A DNA stretch of 64,000 nucleotides from Bacteroidota bacterium (lineage in GTDB: Bacteria; Bacteroidota; Ignavibacteria; Ignavibacteriales; Ignavibacteriaceae). Below the pieces are notes generated by a model. It saw only the letters and a list, made by a program, of their open reading frames with translations. It had not been told where the DNA came from and did no database searches. Below, one piece after another: positions 8,313 to 17,087 of the stretch. The stretch covers positions 62,001 to 126,000 of the forward strand of contig JADFPP010000001.1 of the NCBI GenBank assembly GCA_022562275.1. Reading direction: 5' to 3'. The position numbers were made by a program, and so were the translations under genes. Every line of letters begins with the position of its first letter. Positions within the stretch are counted from its first letter, which is position 1.

Positions 8313-9242
8313 TTATTTAATAAGAAATTCTGCGTTTCTTTTTAATCCGTTTAACTTTGTTCTTGAAATTGGACTCTTGGCAAATCGACTTTTGAATTCA
8401 TCATTCTTCATTTCAGTAACATCTTTAAGATTGATTTCTGCATTATTATTTATAGGATTAAACTCCTTTATTTTTGCCGGTTGAGAAAACTTTATATTCC
8501 ATGGACAAACATCCTGACAAATATCACATCCAAAAAGCCATCCATCAAATTTATCACTAAAACTTTGAGAAATTTCCCCTTTATTTTCGATAGTTAAAAA
8601 AGAGATACATTTATTGGAATCTATAACATAATCTAAAACTATAGCATCGGTTGGGCACGCGTCAATGCAATCAGTACAGCTGCCGCAGAAATCAGGAATT
8701 TGTAAGGAATAATCAAACACGTAATTAGTGAATATATTTGCTATAAATATCCAACTGCCAATCTCCCTGTTTATTATGTTGGAATTCTTTCCCATCCAGC
8801 CAATTCCGGATTTCACTGCCCACGCTTTATCCATCACCGGTCCGGTATCTATATAAGATTTACATTTAAATTCATTATCAATTTCCATCAGCTCACTTTC
8901 AAGATTTTCCAGCATTTCCCAAATTATCAAATGATAATCCTTTCCCCAGGCATAACTGGATACTTTTCCGAAATTTTTATTATTAGTGTATTTATAGTTT
9001 GAGTGATAATTAACTGCCAGGGAAATTACAGATTTTACATCATGAAATATTAAAGAAACATCTTTTCTCTTCTCGATGTTTCTTTCCATATATTTCATAC
9101 CGCCCTGATATCCTTGCTTAAGCCATTCATCCAAACGATTAATCTCGTCGCTCAGCTTATCGGCTTTTGCAAATCCAACAAGATCAAACCCAATGGATTT
9201 CGCTTTTTGAATAACAATATCATTTGTTATTTTATTCACCAA
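8313..9242 (-). CDS. queG: Epoxyqueuosine reductase
   Basis: Cobalamin- and Fe-S-dependent enzyme making queuosine in tRNA from epoxyqueuosine. Two [4Fe-4S] cysteine sets are visible: CGSCTDCIDACP (Cys186, 189, 192, 196) and, after Cys212, FGCDICQDVCPWN (Cys239, 242, 246). The IDTGPVMDKAWAVKSGIGWMGKN block, with the catalytic Asp at ~132, is characteristic of QueG. Length 309 is the short form without a C-terminal HEAT extension. The gene overlaps the following Rieske gene end by 7 bases, so Rieske and MBL genes upstream are likely co-transcribed. Confidence 0.94.
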   Translation of the reverse strand: MVNKITNDIVIQKAKSIGFDLVGFAKADKLSDEINRLDEWLKQGYQGGMKYMERNIEKRKDVSLIFHDVKSVISLAVNYHSNYKYTNNKNFGKVSSYAWGKDYHLIIWEMLENLESELMEIDNEFKCKSYIDTGPVMDKAWAVKSGIGWMGKNSNIINREIGSWIFIANIFTNYVFDYSLQIPDFCGSCTDCIDACPTDAIVLDYVIDSNKCISFLTIENKGEISQSFSDKFDGWLFGCDICQDVCPWNIKFSQPAKIKEFNPINNNAEINLKDVTEMKNDEFKSRFAKSPISRTKLNGLKRNAEFLIK

Positions 9243-9577
9243 TTTAGTCCTTTTGAAATAACTTGTACAAAAATATCACCATCAACAATTTTCACTCTAT
9301 AGCTGTCTAATCCCCGGCTGCCAGAGGGTTTCTTGCCGGTACGCAGATCAAACTTCCACCCATGAGCAGGGCAAACAACACAGCCGTCCTCAATTAACCC
9401 ATCATAAATTAAAGCAGTGTGTTGATGCGGGCAAATATTATTGAGAGCATAAATTTCATTGTTAATCTTAAACACTGCAATTTCTGTTTCACCAATAATA
9501 AATCTTTTCCCTTCTAAATCTTTCAAATCAGAATATTTGCAGATGAATTCAAAGCCTGATTTTTGCTGATCATTCAA
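9236..9577 (-). CDS. Rieske [2Fe-2S] protein (NirD-like)
   Basis: Small soluble electron carrier. The two cluster motifs are C-P-H (Cys49, His51 in ICPHQHTALIYDG) and C-P-A-H (Cys69, His72 in VVCPAHGWKFDLRTG). At 113 residues it is a stand-alone Rieske domain of the ferredoxin/NirD type with no membrane anchor. It is sandwiched between the MBL-fold hydrolase and queG with overlaps on both sides (8 and 7 bases). It might supply electrons to a neighbour, possibly QueG, but no specific pairing is established. Confidence 0.9.
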   Translation of the reverse strand: MNDQQKSGFEFICKYSDLKDLEGKRFIIGETEIAVFKINNEIYALNNICPHQHTALIYDGLIEDGCVVCPAHGWKFDLRTGKKPSGSRGLDSYRVKIVDGDIFVQVISKGLNW

Positions 9578-10415
9578 AGCCGGCGAACCTTTCAGCTTCT
9601 CTTATCCCCTTTTCAGTATGCTTTACTGTACAAAATGCAACTTCGGGGTCGTGACCAAAAAATAGCTTCCAATCTTCTTCAACTGCCTTCTTAAGGATTT
9701 CCTTTTTCTCTTTAAGAGTTACCAACGGCTGAAGATCATAGCCCATAATATATTGCAATGGAATGTGAGAGATCGTTGGTATTAAATCTGCACAAAATAA
9801 AACAGTGTTTGAAGAATCAGATATTTTTACAATTTGCTGTGCATACGTATGCCCATCGATTTGCATCAGTTGGATCTCATCATCAAATTGTTCATTACCA
9901 TTAATAAAATTCAGTACGCCTTCTGCAAAAAGATTTATAAAGTTATCTTTTATGTAACTTCCCCTATCTCTGTCGGATGGGTTTACTCCCCATTCATAAT
10001 TTTCCTTTTGTACGTAATATTTTGCATTTGGAAAGGCAGGAATTAACTTGCCATCTGTTAAAATTGTTGAACCGCCGGTGTGATCGAAATGAAGATGAGT
10101 TAGAATAACATCAGTAATGTTTTCTCTCTTTAACCCAATTTGATTCAATGCAATATCCATAGAATGATTATCATCAACAGCATAAATGCTTTTAAATTTT
10201 TCATCCCACTTGTCACCCATCCCGGTATCAATAATTATTTTCCGGTTATCACTTTCCAGAATTAAATGCCTTGTAGAAAGCTTGATCCTATTTGCTTTAT
10301 CGGAAGGATTTGTTCTCTGCCATAACATCTTTGGAACAATTCCAAACATCGCGCCTCCGTCTAATCCAAAGTAGCCGGAAGTAATTATTTTTAATTCGTA
10401 TTTGCCAATTTTCAT
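9570..10415 (-). CDS. MBL-fold metallo-hydrolase
   Basis: Predicted zinc hydrolase. The metal-binding motif THLHFDHTGG gives His107, His109, Asp111, His112. A further ligand region is IDGHTYAQQ, and FCADLIPT supplies the bridging Asp. The protein has 281 residues, without a signal peptide. Its overall outline resembles the lactonase-like branch of the superfamily (AiiA-type and relatives), but the substrate cannot be assigned. It is the first gene of a tight trio with the Rieske protein and queG. Confidence 0.85.
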   Translation of the reverse strand: MKIGKYELKIITSGYFGLDGGAMFGIVPKMLWQRTNPSDKANRIKLSTRHLILESDNRKIIIDTGMGDKWDEKFKSIYAVDDNHSMDIALNQIGLKRENITDVILTHLHFDHTGGSTILTDGKLIPAFPNAKYYVQKENYEWGVNPSDRDRGSYIKDNFINLFAEGVLNFINGNEQFDDEIQLMQIDGHTYAQQIVKISDSSNTVLFCADLIPTISHIPLQYIMGYDLQPLVTLKEKKEILKKAVEEDWKLFFGHDPEVAFCTVKHTEKGIREAERFAGFE

Positions 10416-10524
10416 ATCGCACTCATTGATAATTGATAATAGCTTTTAAATATAGAGCTATTTAAAACGAAACTGTAACTCATTATAACATTACCGGTTA
10501 TTAATAGCACTAAAGATTATTTAA

Positions 10525-10552
10525 AATAAAAAAGGGTATCAACAGATACCCT
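10525..10552 (-). terminator. Rho-independent terminator after the ferredoxin gene
   Basis: On the minus strand GGGTATC-TGTT-GATACCC forms a perfect 7-bp stem, followed by TTTTTTATTTT. It lies ~25 bases after the ferredoxin stop. Confidence 0.85.
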
Positions 10553-10577
10553 TACATTGGTTAATTATTTACAAATT

Positions 10578-10910
10578 TTATCTTCCAATTGAATCCAAAT
10601 ATTCTTTTTTATGTAATAATACTTCTTCAGTTTCTTCATTTTTCTCGTCGGGTAAACAGCAATCAACAGGGCACACAGCAGCACATTGAGGTTCATCGTG
10701 GAAGCCTTTACACTCGGTACATTTATCAGGTACAATATAGAAAAATTCATCTGAATAAAACCCTTCGGCACCGGATGGAGCAGAATCGTCCTCACCATAG
10801 CTTTTTCCTTCGAGTTCCCATTCAACTCCACCTTCATAAATTGCTGTATTCGGACATTCCGGTTCACATGCTCCGCAATTAATACACTCATCTGTAATAT
10901 AAATAGCCAT
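10578..10910 (-). CDS. 4Fe-4S dicluster ferredoxin
   Basis: Soluble low-potential electron carrier. The first cluster motif is [12 protein letters not shown] (Cys9, 12, 15, 19). The second is split by a longer loop: [18 protein letters not shown] (Cys64, 67, 76, 80), a spacing seen in ferredoxins of green sulfur bacteria and other YfhL-like types. Between them is an acidic stretch of ~40 residues. Length 110. It is monocistronic: own leader and a clear terminator downstream. Redox partners are not indicated by the neighbourhood. Confidence 0.92.
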   Translation of the reverse strand: MAIYITDECINCGACEPECPNTAIYEGGVEWELEGKSYGEDDSAPSGAEGFYSDEFFYIVPDKCTECKGFHDEPQCAAVCPVDCCLPDEKNEETEEVLLHKKEYLDSIGR

Positions 10911-11061
10911 AATTATAGTTATACTCCTTTAAGGTTTAGCTTCGTAAATATTTGATGCTATAAATAATTCAAATATTCAATTCAAATATTATAAAAATTC
11001 AGTTGCCTTTCAAGATATATCAATGATTAAATTATAAATAATCAACAAATCCAACGATTAA

Positions 11062-12131
11062 TTATTGGGAAAGTATTTTAATCTTAAGATCCAATATTTT
11101 TGCAATACTATACGATAATAATATTATTAATGCTGAATAAATCTCATAATAATCTTTGAGTTCGTCAAGATATCCGAGAAAAAACGTTAAAAAAACCATA
11201 GGAATTAATGCTAAAAGCGATATTTTTAAAAAATTCGGTTTGTCATCCCATTTATAAAAAACAAGAACAATCAATCCTAAAAGAGACACAGCAAGAGTAA
11301 GATCATATCCGGTTAGCATACGAAGGTTATGCTCCACAAGCTGAAATTTAACAAAGGTACCGGGATTATTTTTGTATAAAATGAACAGTACGATTTTAAT
11401 CAAAACAAAAATTACAAGCTGTGCAGCCAATAATTTATTAAATATATCCTTGCCGAGTTTGCCTTTGTAATATAAAAAGAAAATTAATGTTAGCAGGATT
11501 GTTGTTTCTTTATTAATACACCCGATTATAAAAATAATTAAGAATATTTTCCATTCCTGTTTATATAAAAATATTAATCCCAAAGTATAAAGTAAAAGAA
11601 CTGGGAAATCATAAATGAAACTTGTGTACCGAAACATTGGCGGCAATCCCAGCAATGCGAGAACTGAAACAGAAGCACTTAGCCAGTAAGAAGATTTATA
11701 GAATAGACTAAACAAGTATCTTACAGAAATAGAAAAGCCCCAAAGCGAGAGAAACATTAACAACATCGCGAAGGAATATTCTACAGCTAACTCCTTTTCC
11801 CACTTCAGTTTTTTAAATAATTTGTTTAACGAAATGCTGTCTTCAATTTTATTTGAGATGGAATTCCTAAGTGTTTGAGGAATCGGCGGTGAGAGCACTC
11901 TTACTGTTGCGGGCAGAAAACCCGGTAAACATATGGTTTTGAAACTTTGCCGTAAATCATATCGCCAAACATTGATGATTTGTCATCGTTTATTCCGGGG
12001 AAAATAACAAATATTATCAATGCACAACCGGCAATTAAAGCTGTTATTAAATAGTAAATTAGTTTGCGGAAATTATTACTTATAATTGTTCTGTTTTTTT
12101 TCTGTTTCTTCAAATAATTTATTAACCGCAT
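11062..12131 (-). pseudogene. Frameshifted polytopic membrane protein
   Basis: Two reading frames together make one protein. The upstream part (start 12131) has a transmembrane helix and ends ...KPYVYRVFCPQQ at a stop at 11901. The downstream frame, if read through, continues ...VLPATVRVLSPPIPQ. The switch falls at a run of four T on the minus strand (11917-11920). With five T the text would be PYVYRVFLPATVR, a continuous sequence. The downstream part has about eight hydrophobic segments, giving ~360 residues in total. No characterised family is recognised; the outline is that of a glycosyltransferase-like or lipid-handling membrane protein, but that is a guess. It may be a true pseudogene, a phase-variable tract, or a sequencing error. 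Confidence 0.7.
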
Positions 12132-12266
12132 GTTTCAGTAAATAATTGTATTAAAATAAACCAAATACTTTTCCTGATACAGCTACTAAAATAGCTACAT
12201 AGAGAATGATTTTTTATTTCTGAAGTGTGTTTTCAAGTTTAATTAAATTTAGTTTGTTTACCGGTA

Positions 12267-12416
12267 TTATCTCTCAACTCCTTTATAATTCCTATCAATC
12301 TCTTTTGAGATTTGGATAGTCTTGCTTAAGGCAGTTACAATTCTACAGTAAGTTTCCTCCCGTACATCACCGCGATTAAAAGTTTTAGAGATATTTTTTA
12401 AATAATTTGTACGCAT
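12267..12416 (-). CDS. Possible small ORF behind the toxin gene
   Basis: A 49-codon frame starting MRTNYLKNISKTFNRGD and ending EIDRNYKGVER, 17 bases after the toxin stop on the same strand. It is charged, apparently helical, and has no membrane segment. No ribosome binding site is obvious. It could be a third gene of the toxin-antitoxin operon or a remnant of a longer four-helix-type protein. The rest of 12132-12433 holds nothing else I can support. Confidence 0.3.
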   Translation of the reverse strand: MRTNYLKNISKTFNRGDVREETYCRIVTALSKTIQISKEIDRNYKGVER

Positions 12417-12433
12417 TATGAAATCTATAAAAT

Positions 12434-12724
12434 CTATCTACTTTGTAAATACTGTTTTAAATCACGGTAATAATTTTCGTGTATACCAATCATTATTAAT
12501 TCAAGTGTATTTTTCTTTATACGATAAGCTAAAAGATATTGCTGTGTTTTTAATTTGAACTTATAAACGAGCACTCCTTGTAAATCGCCCTTTTTCCCCT
12601 TACCTAATTCAGGATTTTCGAGTAGCTTTTTGATGTGATTGTCTAAAGATTTTATCTGATCTTTGTGAAATATTTTAACCCTGCGGGCAAATGAAGGAGA
12701 TTGAATTACTATCATAAAACTCAA
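12434..12724 (-). CDS. RelE/ParE-superfamily toxin
   Basis: Putative toxin of a type II toxin-antitoxin system. The 96-residue protein has the RelE/ParE outline: FARRVKIFHKDQIKSLDNHIKKLLENPELGKGKKGDL, followed by beta strands VLVYKFKLKTQQYLLAYRI and LELIMIGIHENYYRDLKQYL. The conserved Arg (in LLAYRIKK) and the terminal H-x-x-Y-Y-R are present. Its start overlaps the antitoxin gene stop by 4 bases, the classic antitoxin-first order. Whether it cleaves mRNA (RelE-like) or poisons gyrase (ParE-like) cannot be decided. Confidence 0.85.
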   Translation of the reverse strand: MSFMIVIQSPSFARRVKIFHKDQIKSLDNHIKKLLENPELGKGKKGDLQGVLVYKFKLKTQQYLLAYRIKKNTLELIMIGIHENYYRDLKQYLQSR

Positions 12725-12942
12725 CTAAATTTATATTCGGTTCCGCGCTTGCTGTCTAACTCTTCAATCCCAATTAATATTTCTTTAATCAGCTCATAAG
12801 ATAGAGTTGGATTTTGTTCGGCTATTTTACCGATTTTTGCCCAATACTCTATTTGTCCTGTAACGGAACGATTTTTAACTTTGGATAAAGTTTTTGCTTC
12901 CTTAACTAGCTCATCCGAAATTCTTACAGCAATGCTCATCAT
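12721..12942 (-). CDS. ParD-like antitoxin
   Basis: DNA-binding antitoxin partner of the RelE/ParE toxin. The N-terminus SIAVRISDELVKEAKTLSKVKNRSVTGQIEYWAKIGKIAEQN is typical of the ParD_like group with a ribbon-helix-helix-like start. The C-terminal ~25 residues (GIEELDSKRGTEYKFS) would wrap the toxin. Two ATGs open the frame; AAGGAAG stands 2 bases from the first and 5 from the second, so the second (12939) is the better initiator. An inverted repeat upstream (13050-13064) is a candidate operator. Confidence 0.82.
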   Translation of the reverse strand: MMSIAVRISDELVKEAKTLSKVKNRSVTGQIEYWAKIGKIAEQNPTLSYELIKEILIGIEELDSKRGTEYKFS

Positions 12943-12983
12943 TACTTCCTTTTATCTGTTTATAATTTTAAATTTTTTGCAGG

Positions 12984-13019
12984 ATAGAACTCGTCCCTAT
13001 GAACAGGGACTCGTTTCAT
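12984..13019. repeat. Short hairpin related to the 59-bp element
   Basis: GTCCCT (12993-12998) pairs with AGGGAC (13005-13010), framed by GAACTCG on the left and CTCGTTTCAT on the right. Those ends match the ends of the 59-bp elements at 5286 and 37224, but the centre here is a compact hairpin. Confidence 0.5.
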
Positions 13020-13030
13020 AATTTATATTA

Positions 13031-13064
13031 CAACAATATAACACATTTTGTTGCAATATGCAAC
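13031..13064. promoter_or_regulatory. Candidate operator of the toxin-antitoxin operon
   Basis: GTTGCA-ATA-TGCAAC (13050-13064) is an inverted repeat with perfect 6-base arms. It overlaps a larger CAACA...TGTTG pair (13031-13035 with 13049-13053). It lies ~100 bases upstream of the antitoxin start, where autorepressor sites of ParD/ParE-type systems are normally found. The distance is somewhat long, so the promoter would have to sit between it and the gene or overlap it. Confidence 0.45.
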
Positions 13065-13204
13065 ATATTCTTTCGATTGAATAGATAATGAAGATAACTC
13101 CTATTGTCATTCAGTAAGAATCCTGTAAATATTTTTCTAATCCGGTTTATTTATGTTTTTCATCCCGAGTAATCGGGATAAGTTTCCCTCTGAATCGCTT
13201 TCAT

Positions 13205-13377
13205 AGCCGTTCCCTGCCATGTTACAAATTGGTTGTCTCTATCAAGACCAACATATTACTTGAACCTTTTTATAATCAACTTAATAATACCGGCAGGCAA
13301 GAGCTATTTGTTTCCCGGTTCGGAAGTGCCAGGGTAAACACCAAGTTTAACTTCATAGTCCAGGAGGTATGACCTAT
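13205..13377. repeat. Hairpin repeat module A, degenerate, abutting the transposase stop
   Basis: Aligns loosely with the modules at 13893-14070 and 14140-14460: GTTCCCTGCC, TTGTCTCTATCAAGAC, then TTCGGAAGTGCC and GTCCAGGAGGTATGACC. The last motif runs directly into the stop codon of the transposase gene (13378). So the transposase is bracketed by related repeat sequence on both sides. The rest of 12943-13204 is AT-rich and holds only the operator and short hairpin listed. Confidence 0.55.
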
Positions 13378-13839
13378 CTAATCATAATATTCGAACAAAT
13401 ATTTTTCATCATAATCAATTCCAAATATTTTCAGAAATTCATAATACTCATCTCTAAATGTTTTCTTTCTATGATGTTCTTTTTGGTTGTTTATATATCT
13501 TATTACATTGCCAATTTGCGAATGTGAATAAGAAAATGCACCATATCCCACTTGCCATTGAAATTTATTATTGTACCATTTGTTGTCATTTATGAACTTT
13601 GATGAAATAGCTTTTACTTCCTGAATTAATTTTGATACCGGGTATGATGGATGTAATCCAACAAAAAAATGCATATGATCAGGCACATTATTGATTGCCA
13701 ACATCTTGCATTTTCGTTTTTGCACTATTCCAGTAATGTATTTCTGGAGTTGATCATCATGTTCTTGTTTCAAGAAATTCATTCTATATTTTACTGCAAA
13801 AACATATTGGATATAGATTTGTGTATATGAGTTCGCCAT
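13378..13839 (-). CDS. IS200-like/REP-associated tyrosine transposase (RAYT type), copy 1
   Basis: Single-strand DNA transposase of the Y1 HUH family (TnpA). The 153-residue protein carries the HUH motif DHMHFFVG (His55, His57) and the catalytic tyrosine Tyr115 in NVIRYINNQKEHH. The QWQVGYGAFSYS block is typical of this subfamily. No tnpB partner is near. Instead of classical IS ends it is surrounded by multi-hairpin repeats (13205-13377 and 13859-14596), the arrangement described for RAYTs that maintain REP palindromes. The frame is intact. Upstream a GTCCC-GAT-GGGAC hairpin (13859-13871) sits ~20 bases from the ATG. Confidence 0.88.
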   Translation of the reverse strand: MANSYTQIYIQYVFAVKYRMNFLKQEHDDQLQKYITGIVQKRKCKMLAINNVPDHMHFFVGLHPSYPVSKLIQEVKAISSKFINDNKWYNNKFQWQVGYGAFSYSHSQIGNVIRYINNQKEHHRKKTFRDEYYEFLKIFGIDYDEKYLFEYYD

Positions 13840-13858
13840 AATTTATTCCTTCCCGTTC

Positions 13859-14596
13859 GTCCCGATGGGACTTTATTTTTTATTGATTTTTCTCTTCACG
13901 GCAGTTCCCTGCCGTTTTACACCGGGTTCGTCTCTAACGAGACTAACTAACTTAACAATTTAACTACTTATTCTATAAATGCCATTAGGCATATTCCATC
14001 TATTGTCCGGCACGGAAGTGCCGGGGTAAATGCCAAGTATAATTTAATAGTCCCGGAGGGACGACCCAAATTCAGCATTGTATTTCATCCGATCATCCAT
14101 AAAGGGATTTTATTATCCTTCCGGTTCATCTTTCTTCTTTTTCACAGTAGTTCCCTGCCGTTTTACACCGGGTTCGTCTCTAACGAGACTAACTAACTTA
14201 ACAATTTAATTATTGAGTTCACTTTAAAAAAGTAAAGATACTATAAGCAAGAATTCAAAATATTTAAATTATTAATTGATTCCCACTTTGCCTAATCGAT
14301 CGAAACAAAATGTGAGAATGACAATCAAGAATATTGGATTTTTTGATTGGACTCATTACTTATTTAATAAATGCCATTAGGCATATTCCATCTATTGTCC
14401 GGCACGCAAGTGCCGGGTGATAATATCAATGACAATTTAAAAGTCCCGGAGGGACGACCCGGCTTTCATATTTTACTTCATCCGATCATCCATAAAGGGA
14501 TTTTATTATCCTTCCGGTTCATCTTTCTTCTTTTTCACAGTAGTTCCCTGCTGTGTTACAAATTGGTTGTCTCTATCGAGACTAACTACACCAGTG
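13859..14596. repeat. REP-like hairpin modules B, C and D beside transposase copy 1
   Basis: Three imperfect copies of one multi-hairpin unit. Shared parts in order: ACGGCAG-TTCC-CTGCCGT (B; C and D vary both arms), GTCTC-TAAC/TATC-GAGAC, ATGCC-ATTA-GGCAT, CCGGCAC-GNAA-GTGCCGG, and GTCCC-GGA-GGGAC. The block starting GTTCCCTG recurs at 13904 and 14150; the block starting AAATGCCATTAGGC recurs at 13977 and 14369. A ~70-base segment at 14086 recurs exactly or nearly so at 14479. Module C is opened by ~150 bases of unrelated sequence (14210-14360), including another dispersed GATTCCCAC...GTGAGAATGACAAT phrase. No gene is seen in 13840-14617. Confidence 0.75.
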
Positions 14597-14617
14597 TTAA
14601 ATTTTTCAGACTTACTA

Positions 14618-16195
14618 TTATCTCGAACCAACACTCTCTTTATCCTCTTTATCCTTTTTATCCAAAATCAATTTGTGATCGAGATTAGCAATCCTTAGTG
14701 CAAGCTCTGTAATAAGTGTTGATACTTTCTCCATTTTCTCAAAGTTGATTTTCTCTATGTCATCCGTAGGTCTATGATAATCTTCAGTCATATTATCGTA
14801 GAAGAAAACAATGGGAATATTTTGTTTTGCATAGTTATAATGATCGCTGCGATAGTAATACCTGTTAGGATCGTTTGGGTCATCAAATGTGTAATCCAAT
14901 TCAAACTTAACTGTTTCCGAGTTTACTCTTTCAACGAGGTCATATAACTCGGTGCTTAACATTCCGGATCCGATACTGTAAAGTGATTCGGTGTCTTCTC
15001 TTCCAACCATATCGATGTTTATGTTAGAAACAACCCCACTCATAAAGTCGCTGTTTTCTGTTAAATACTTTGAACCGAGCAGTCCTTTCTCTTCACCTGT
15101 ATGAAAAGCTATAATAATCGATCTCTTATTTCCTTTAAGAAGAGCAAGTCTTCTTCCTGCTTCTAGGATTACAACTGCTCCTGAACCATTATCATCAGCA
15201 CCATTATATATTTCACCATCTATAATTCCTTTATGATCATAATGCGCTGTTAACACAATGTATTCATTTTTTAGTTCCTCATCTGTTCCCTCAATTATTC
15301 CTAATATATTTCTTGCCTCTTTAATTTCACTATTGGTTGTATAATTAAATATTATTTTCTTTGTTAGATCAAATCCCGAAAGTGGTTTATTATTTTCACT
15401 TGCTTCCAAAATTTCATCGTAAGAATATTTTTCATCCGAAAGCAAATCTTTTACAGACTCTTCAGATAATAATACAACTGGTATAGCATCTTTATCCGCT
15501 TCATCAGAATTCCTTAACGAGATTGACGGAGATGCTGCGCGCTTTTTAATAAATCTCCAATACTTCAACATCCTTCCACCGGGAATAGAAAGTACTCCAA
15601 CTGCGCCATGATCATTAGCGTTCTTAATCTTATAATTTCTTACACCAAATTTCTTTTCATCTTCTGAAGAAAATCCTTCCTCATCTATCGCAGGAACTCC
15701 TGATTGAAGAAGTACTACCTTACCTTTAACATCAATTCCATTATAATCATCGTAGTTATAATCTTCGGCGGTAATACCGTATCCGGCAAAAACTATATTG
15801 CTCTCATTTCCATTATATTTATCCGAAGGCAGTTGCTCTTTTGAAAGATAGAAATCATCTCCGAGTTTTAAAACTTTTGATGAACCGTTGTTATTTATTA
15901 TTGTTAATTCTGTTTCCGGCTCTACCTTTATGGCCATAAGTTCGATTAACTGAAAATAAGTTTCACCATCTCCGAATGGTTTCACACCGTATTTTGTAAG
16001 TTCTCCAGAAATAAAAAGTGCTGCAAGCTGTTCGCCTCTCGTGGCAGTCTCTCTTCCCTCAAATAAATCTGAAGCAAGAACTTTAAGGTTTGATTGTAAA
16101 TAAATAAGTCCTTTTCCCCTGTCTATCTCACTTTGTGGAAAAAGAATATGAGCCGAAAGTATTATGAATAAGGTAAATATTTTTATGATTTTCAT
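14618..16195 (-). CDS. Secreted M28-family metallopeptidase
   Basis: Zinc aminopeptidase with an N-terminal signal peptide (MKIIKIFTLFIILSAHILF). A protease-associated (PA) insert spans about residues 130-290. The catalytic part shows the co-catalytic zinc ligands: His318 in TAHYDHKG, Asp335 in YNGADDNGSGA, Glu368/369 in HTGEEKGLLGSKYL, Asp395 in NINIDMVGR and His474 in EDYHRPTDDI. Length 525 is normal for this secreted group. No T9SS tail is present, so it is probably periplasmic. It lies 58 bases after the TPR paralogs on the same strand and may share their transcript. Confidence 0.92.
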   Translation of the reverse strand: MKIIKIFTLFIILSAHILFPQSEIDRGKGLIYLQSNLKVLASDLFEGRETATRGEQLAALFISGELTKYGVKPFGDGETYFQLIELMAIKVEPETELTIINNNGSSKVLKLGDDFYLSKEQLPSDKYNGNESNIVFAGYGITAEDYNYDDYNGIDVKGKVVLLQSGVPAIDEEGFSSEDEKKFGVRNYKIKNANDHGAVGVLSIPGGRMLKYWRFIKKRAASPSISLRNSDEADKDAIPVVLLSEESVKDLLSDEKYSYDEILEASENNKPLSGFDLTKKIIFNYTTNSEIKEARNILGIIEGTDEELKNEYIVLTAHYDHKGIIDGEIYNGADDNGSGAVVILEAGRRLALLKGNKRSIIIAFHTGEEKGLLGSKYLTENSDFMSGVVSNINIDMVGREDTESLYSIGSGMLSTELYDLVERVNSETVKFELDYTFDDPNDPNRYYYRSDHYNYAKQNIPIVFFYDNMTEDYHRPTDDIEKINFEKMEKVSTLITELALRIANLDHKLILDKKDKEDKESVGSR

Positions 16196-16253
16196 TTATA
16201 ACTCTCTCAATAGAATATTAATAATTTAGTATTTGTTAAAATCTTTAACGCGC

Positions 16254-17087
16254 TCAGGGCTTTAATCCTTTGAATTCAAACTGAAGATAATTCATTGCTT
16301 TGTTACTTATAATTAAATTTTTCTCCTTCGCAAATTTTTCTGCGTTTTGTAAATTTCCCCGGTAAAACCTTAGCCATAAAAAGTTAGCAATTACAATTCC
16401 GTCAAAAATCCTTTCATCTATAAATGATTTAATTGTTAAATAGCCCCAAAGAATATTCCAGCCGAGGGACAGAAGTCCGCTGATATATTCACCGGTGTAT
16501 ATTTGCCCGGCTCCGGGTATTATATATGAAATAGTTTTTGCGAACGACACAGAATACAGATCATCATCTACCTTTTTTGCCAGTACTGTTAGTTCGATGG
16601 TTGAATCAATCCCTGCGAAAGTTACAGCAGCGTTTTCCCAATCATCAGCAAATATAAATGCCCAGCCCCTCCAGTAGTTTATTTCGTCAATTTTATCATT
16701 AAAGCGAATGTCTGCTTCAAGCGAATCCAGTAGTTTAAAAGCCCTATCTGTTGTTCTTCTTAAAATGTTAACCCGAATTATATCAATTCTTGAATTGTAA
16801 ATTTCATCAACTGATAGTGCATTAATTTCTGCCAGGGTAAAATAACGAATTGCATCGGAAAATTTTGCTCCTTGCTTATAACTTTTTCCAATCGTTTCAT
16901 ATGCGCTATAAATATATTCGCTATTCGGATTAAAGAATAATAAACGCTTTAACTCGGTTACAGTATCAAAATAATTTTCATCGCTATAAAGTTTTTTTGT
17001 AAGGTTGAATTGTTCATCAAAAGAATTTTGAGCAAACAAAGTGCACTCAAATAATATTATTAGAAAAATTATATAATTACTTTTCAT
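16254..17087 (-). CDS. TPR-type membrane protein, paralog 2 of the YidD-like cluster
   Basis: Function unknown. From the chosen start (17087) there is a signal peptide (MKSNYIIFLIILFECTLFAQ), then ~150 residues of helical repeats resembling tetratricopeptide units. The C-terminal third has hydrophobic segments around the motif SYIIPGAGQIYTGEYISGLLS. The same motif, IIPGSGKMYVGEIGDGIVAF, occupies the same place in the upstream gene, so the two are tandem paralogs. An earlier in-frame ATG (17138) is rejected because it lies inside the previous gene and spoils the signal peptide. The start overlaps the previous gene by 11 bases. The PG-G-x-x-Y-x-GE motif resembles TM2/DUF5683-type membrane proteins. 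Confidence 0.7.
   Translation of the reverse strand: MKSNYIIFLIILFECTLFAQNSFDEQFNLTKKLYSDENYFDTVTELKRLLFFNPNSEYIYSAYETIGKSYKQGAKFSDAIRYFTLAEINALSVDEIYNSRIDIIRVNILRRTTDRAFKLLDSLEADIRFNDKIDEINYWRGWAFIFADDWENAAVTFAGIDSTIELTVLAKKVDDDLYSVSFAKTISYIIPGAGQIYTGEYISGLLSLGWNILWGYLTIKSFIDERIFDGIVIANFLWLRFYRGNLQNAEKFAKEKNLIISNKAMNYLQFEFKGLKP

Noticed and set aside
10565-10891. 108-residue minus-strand frame over the ferredoxin gene
   Set aside because: Alternate frame of a clear ferredoxin; its Cys and His do not form a motif.
13859-14596. CRISPR-like array
   Set aside because: The repeats are palindromic modules of uneven spacing, without short uniform repeats and unique spacers, and no cas genes are near.
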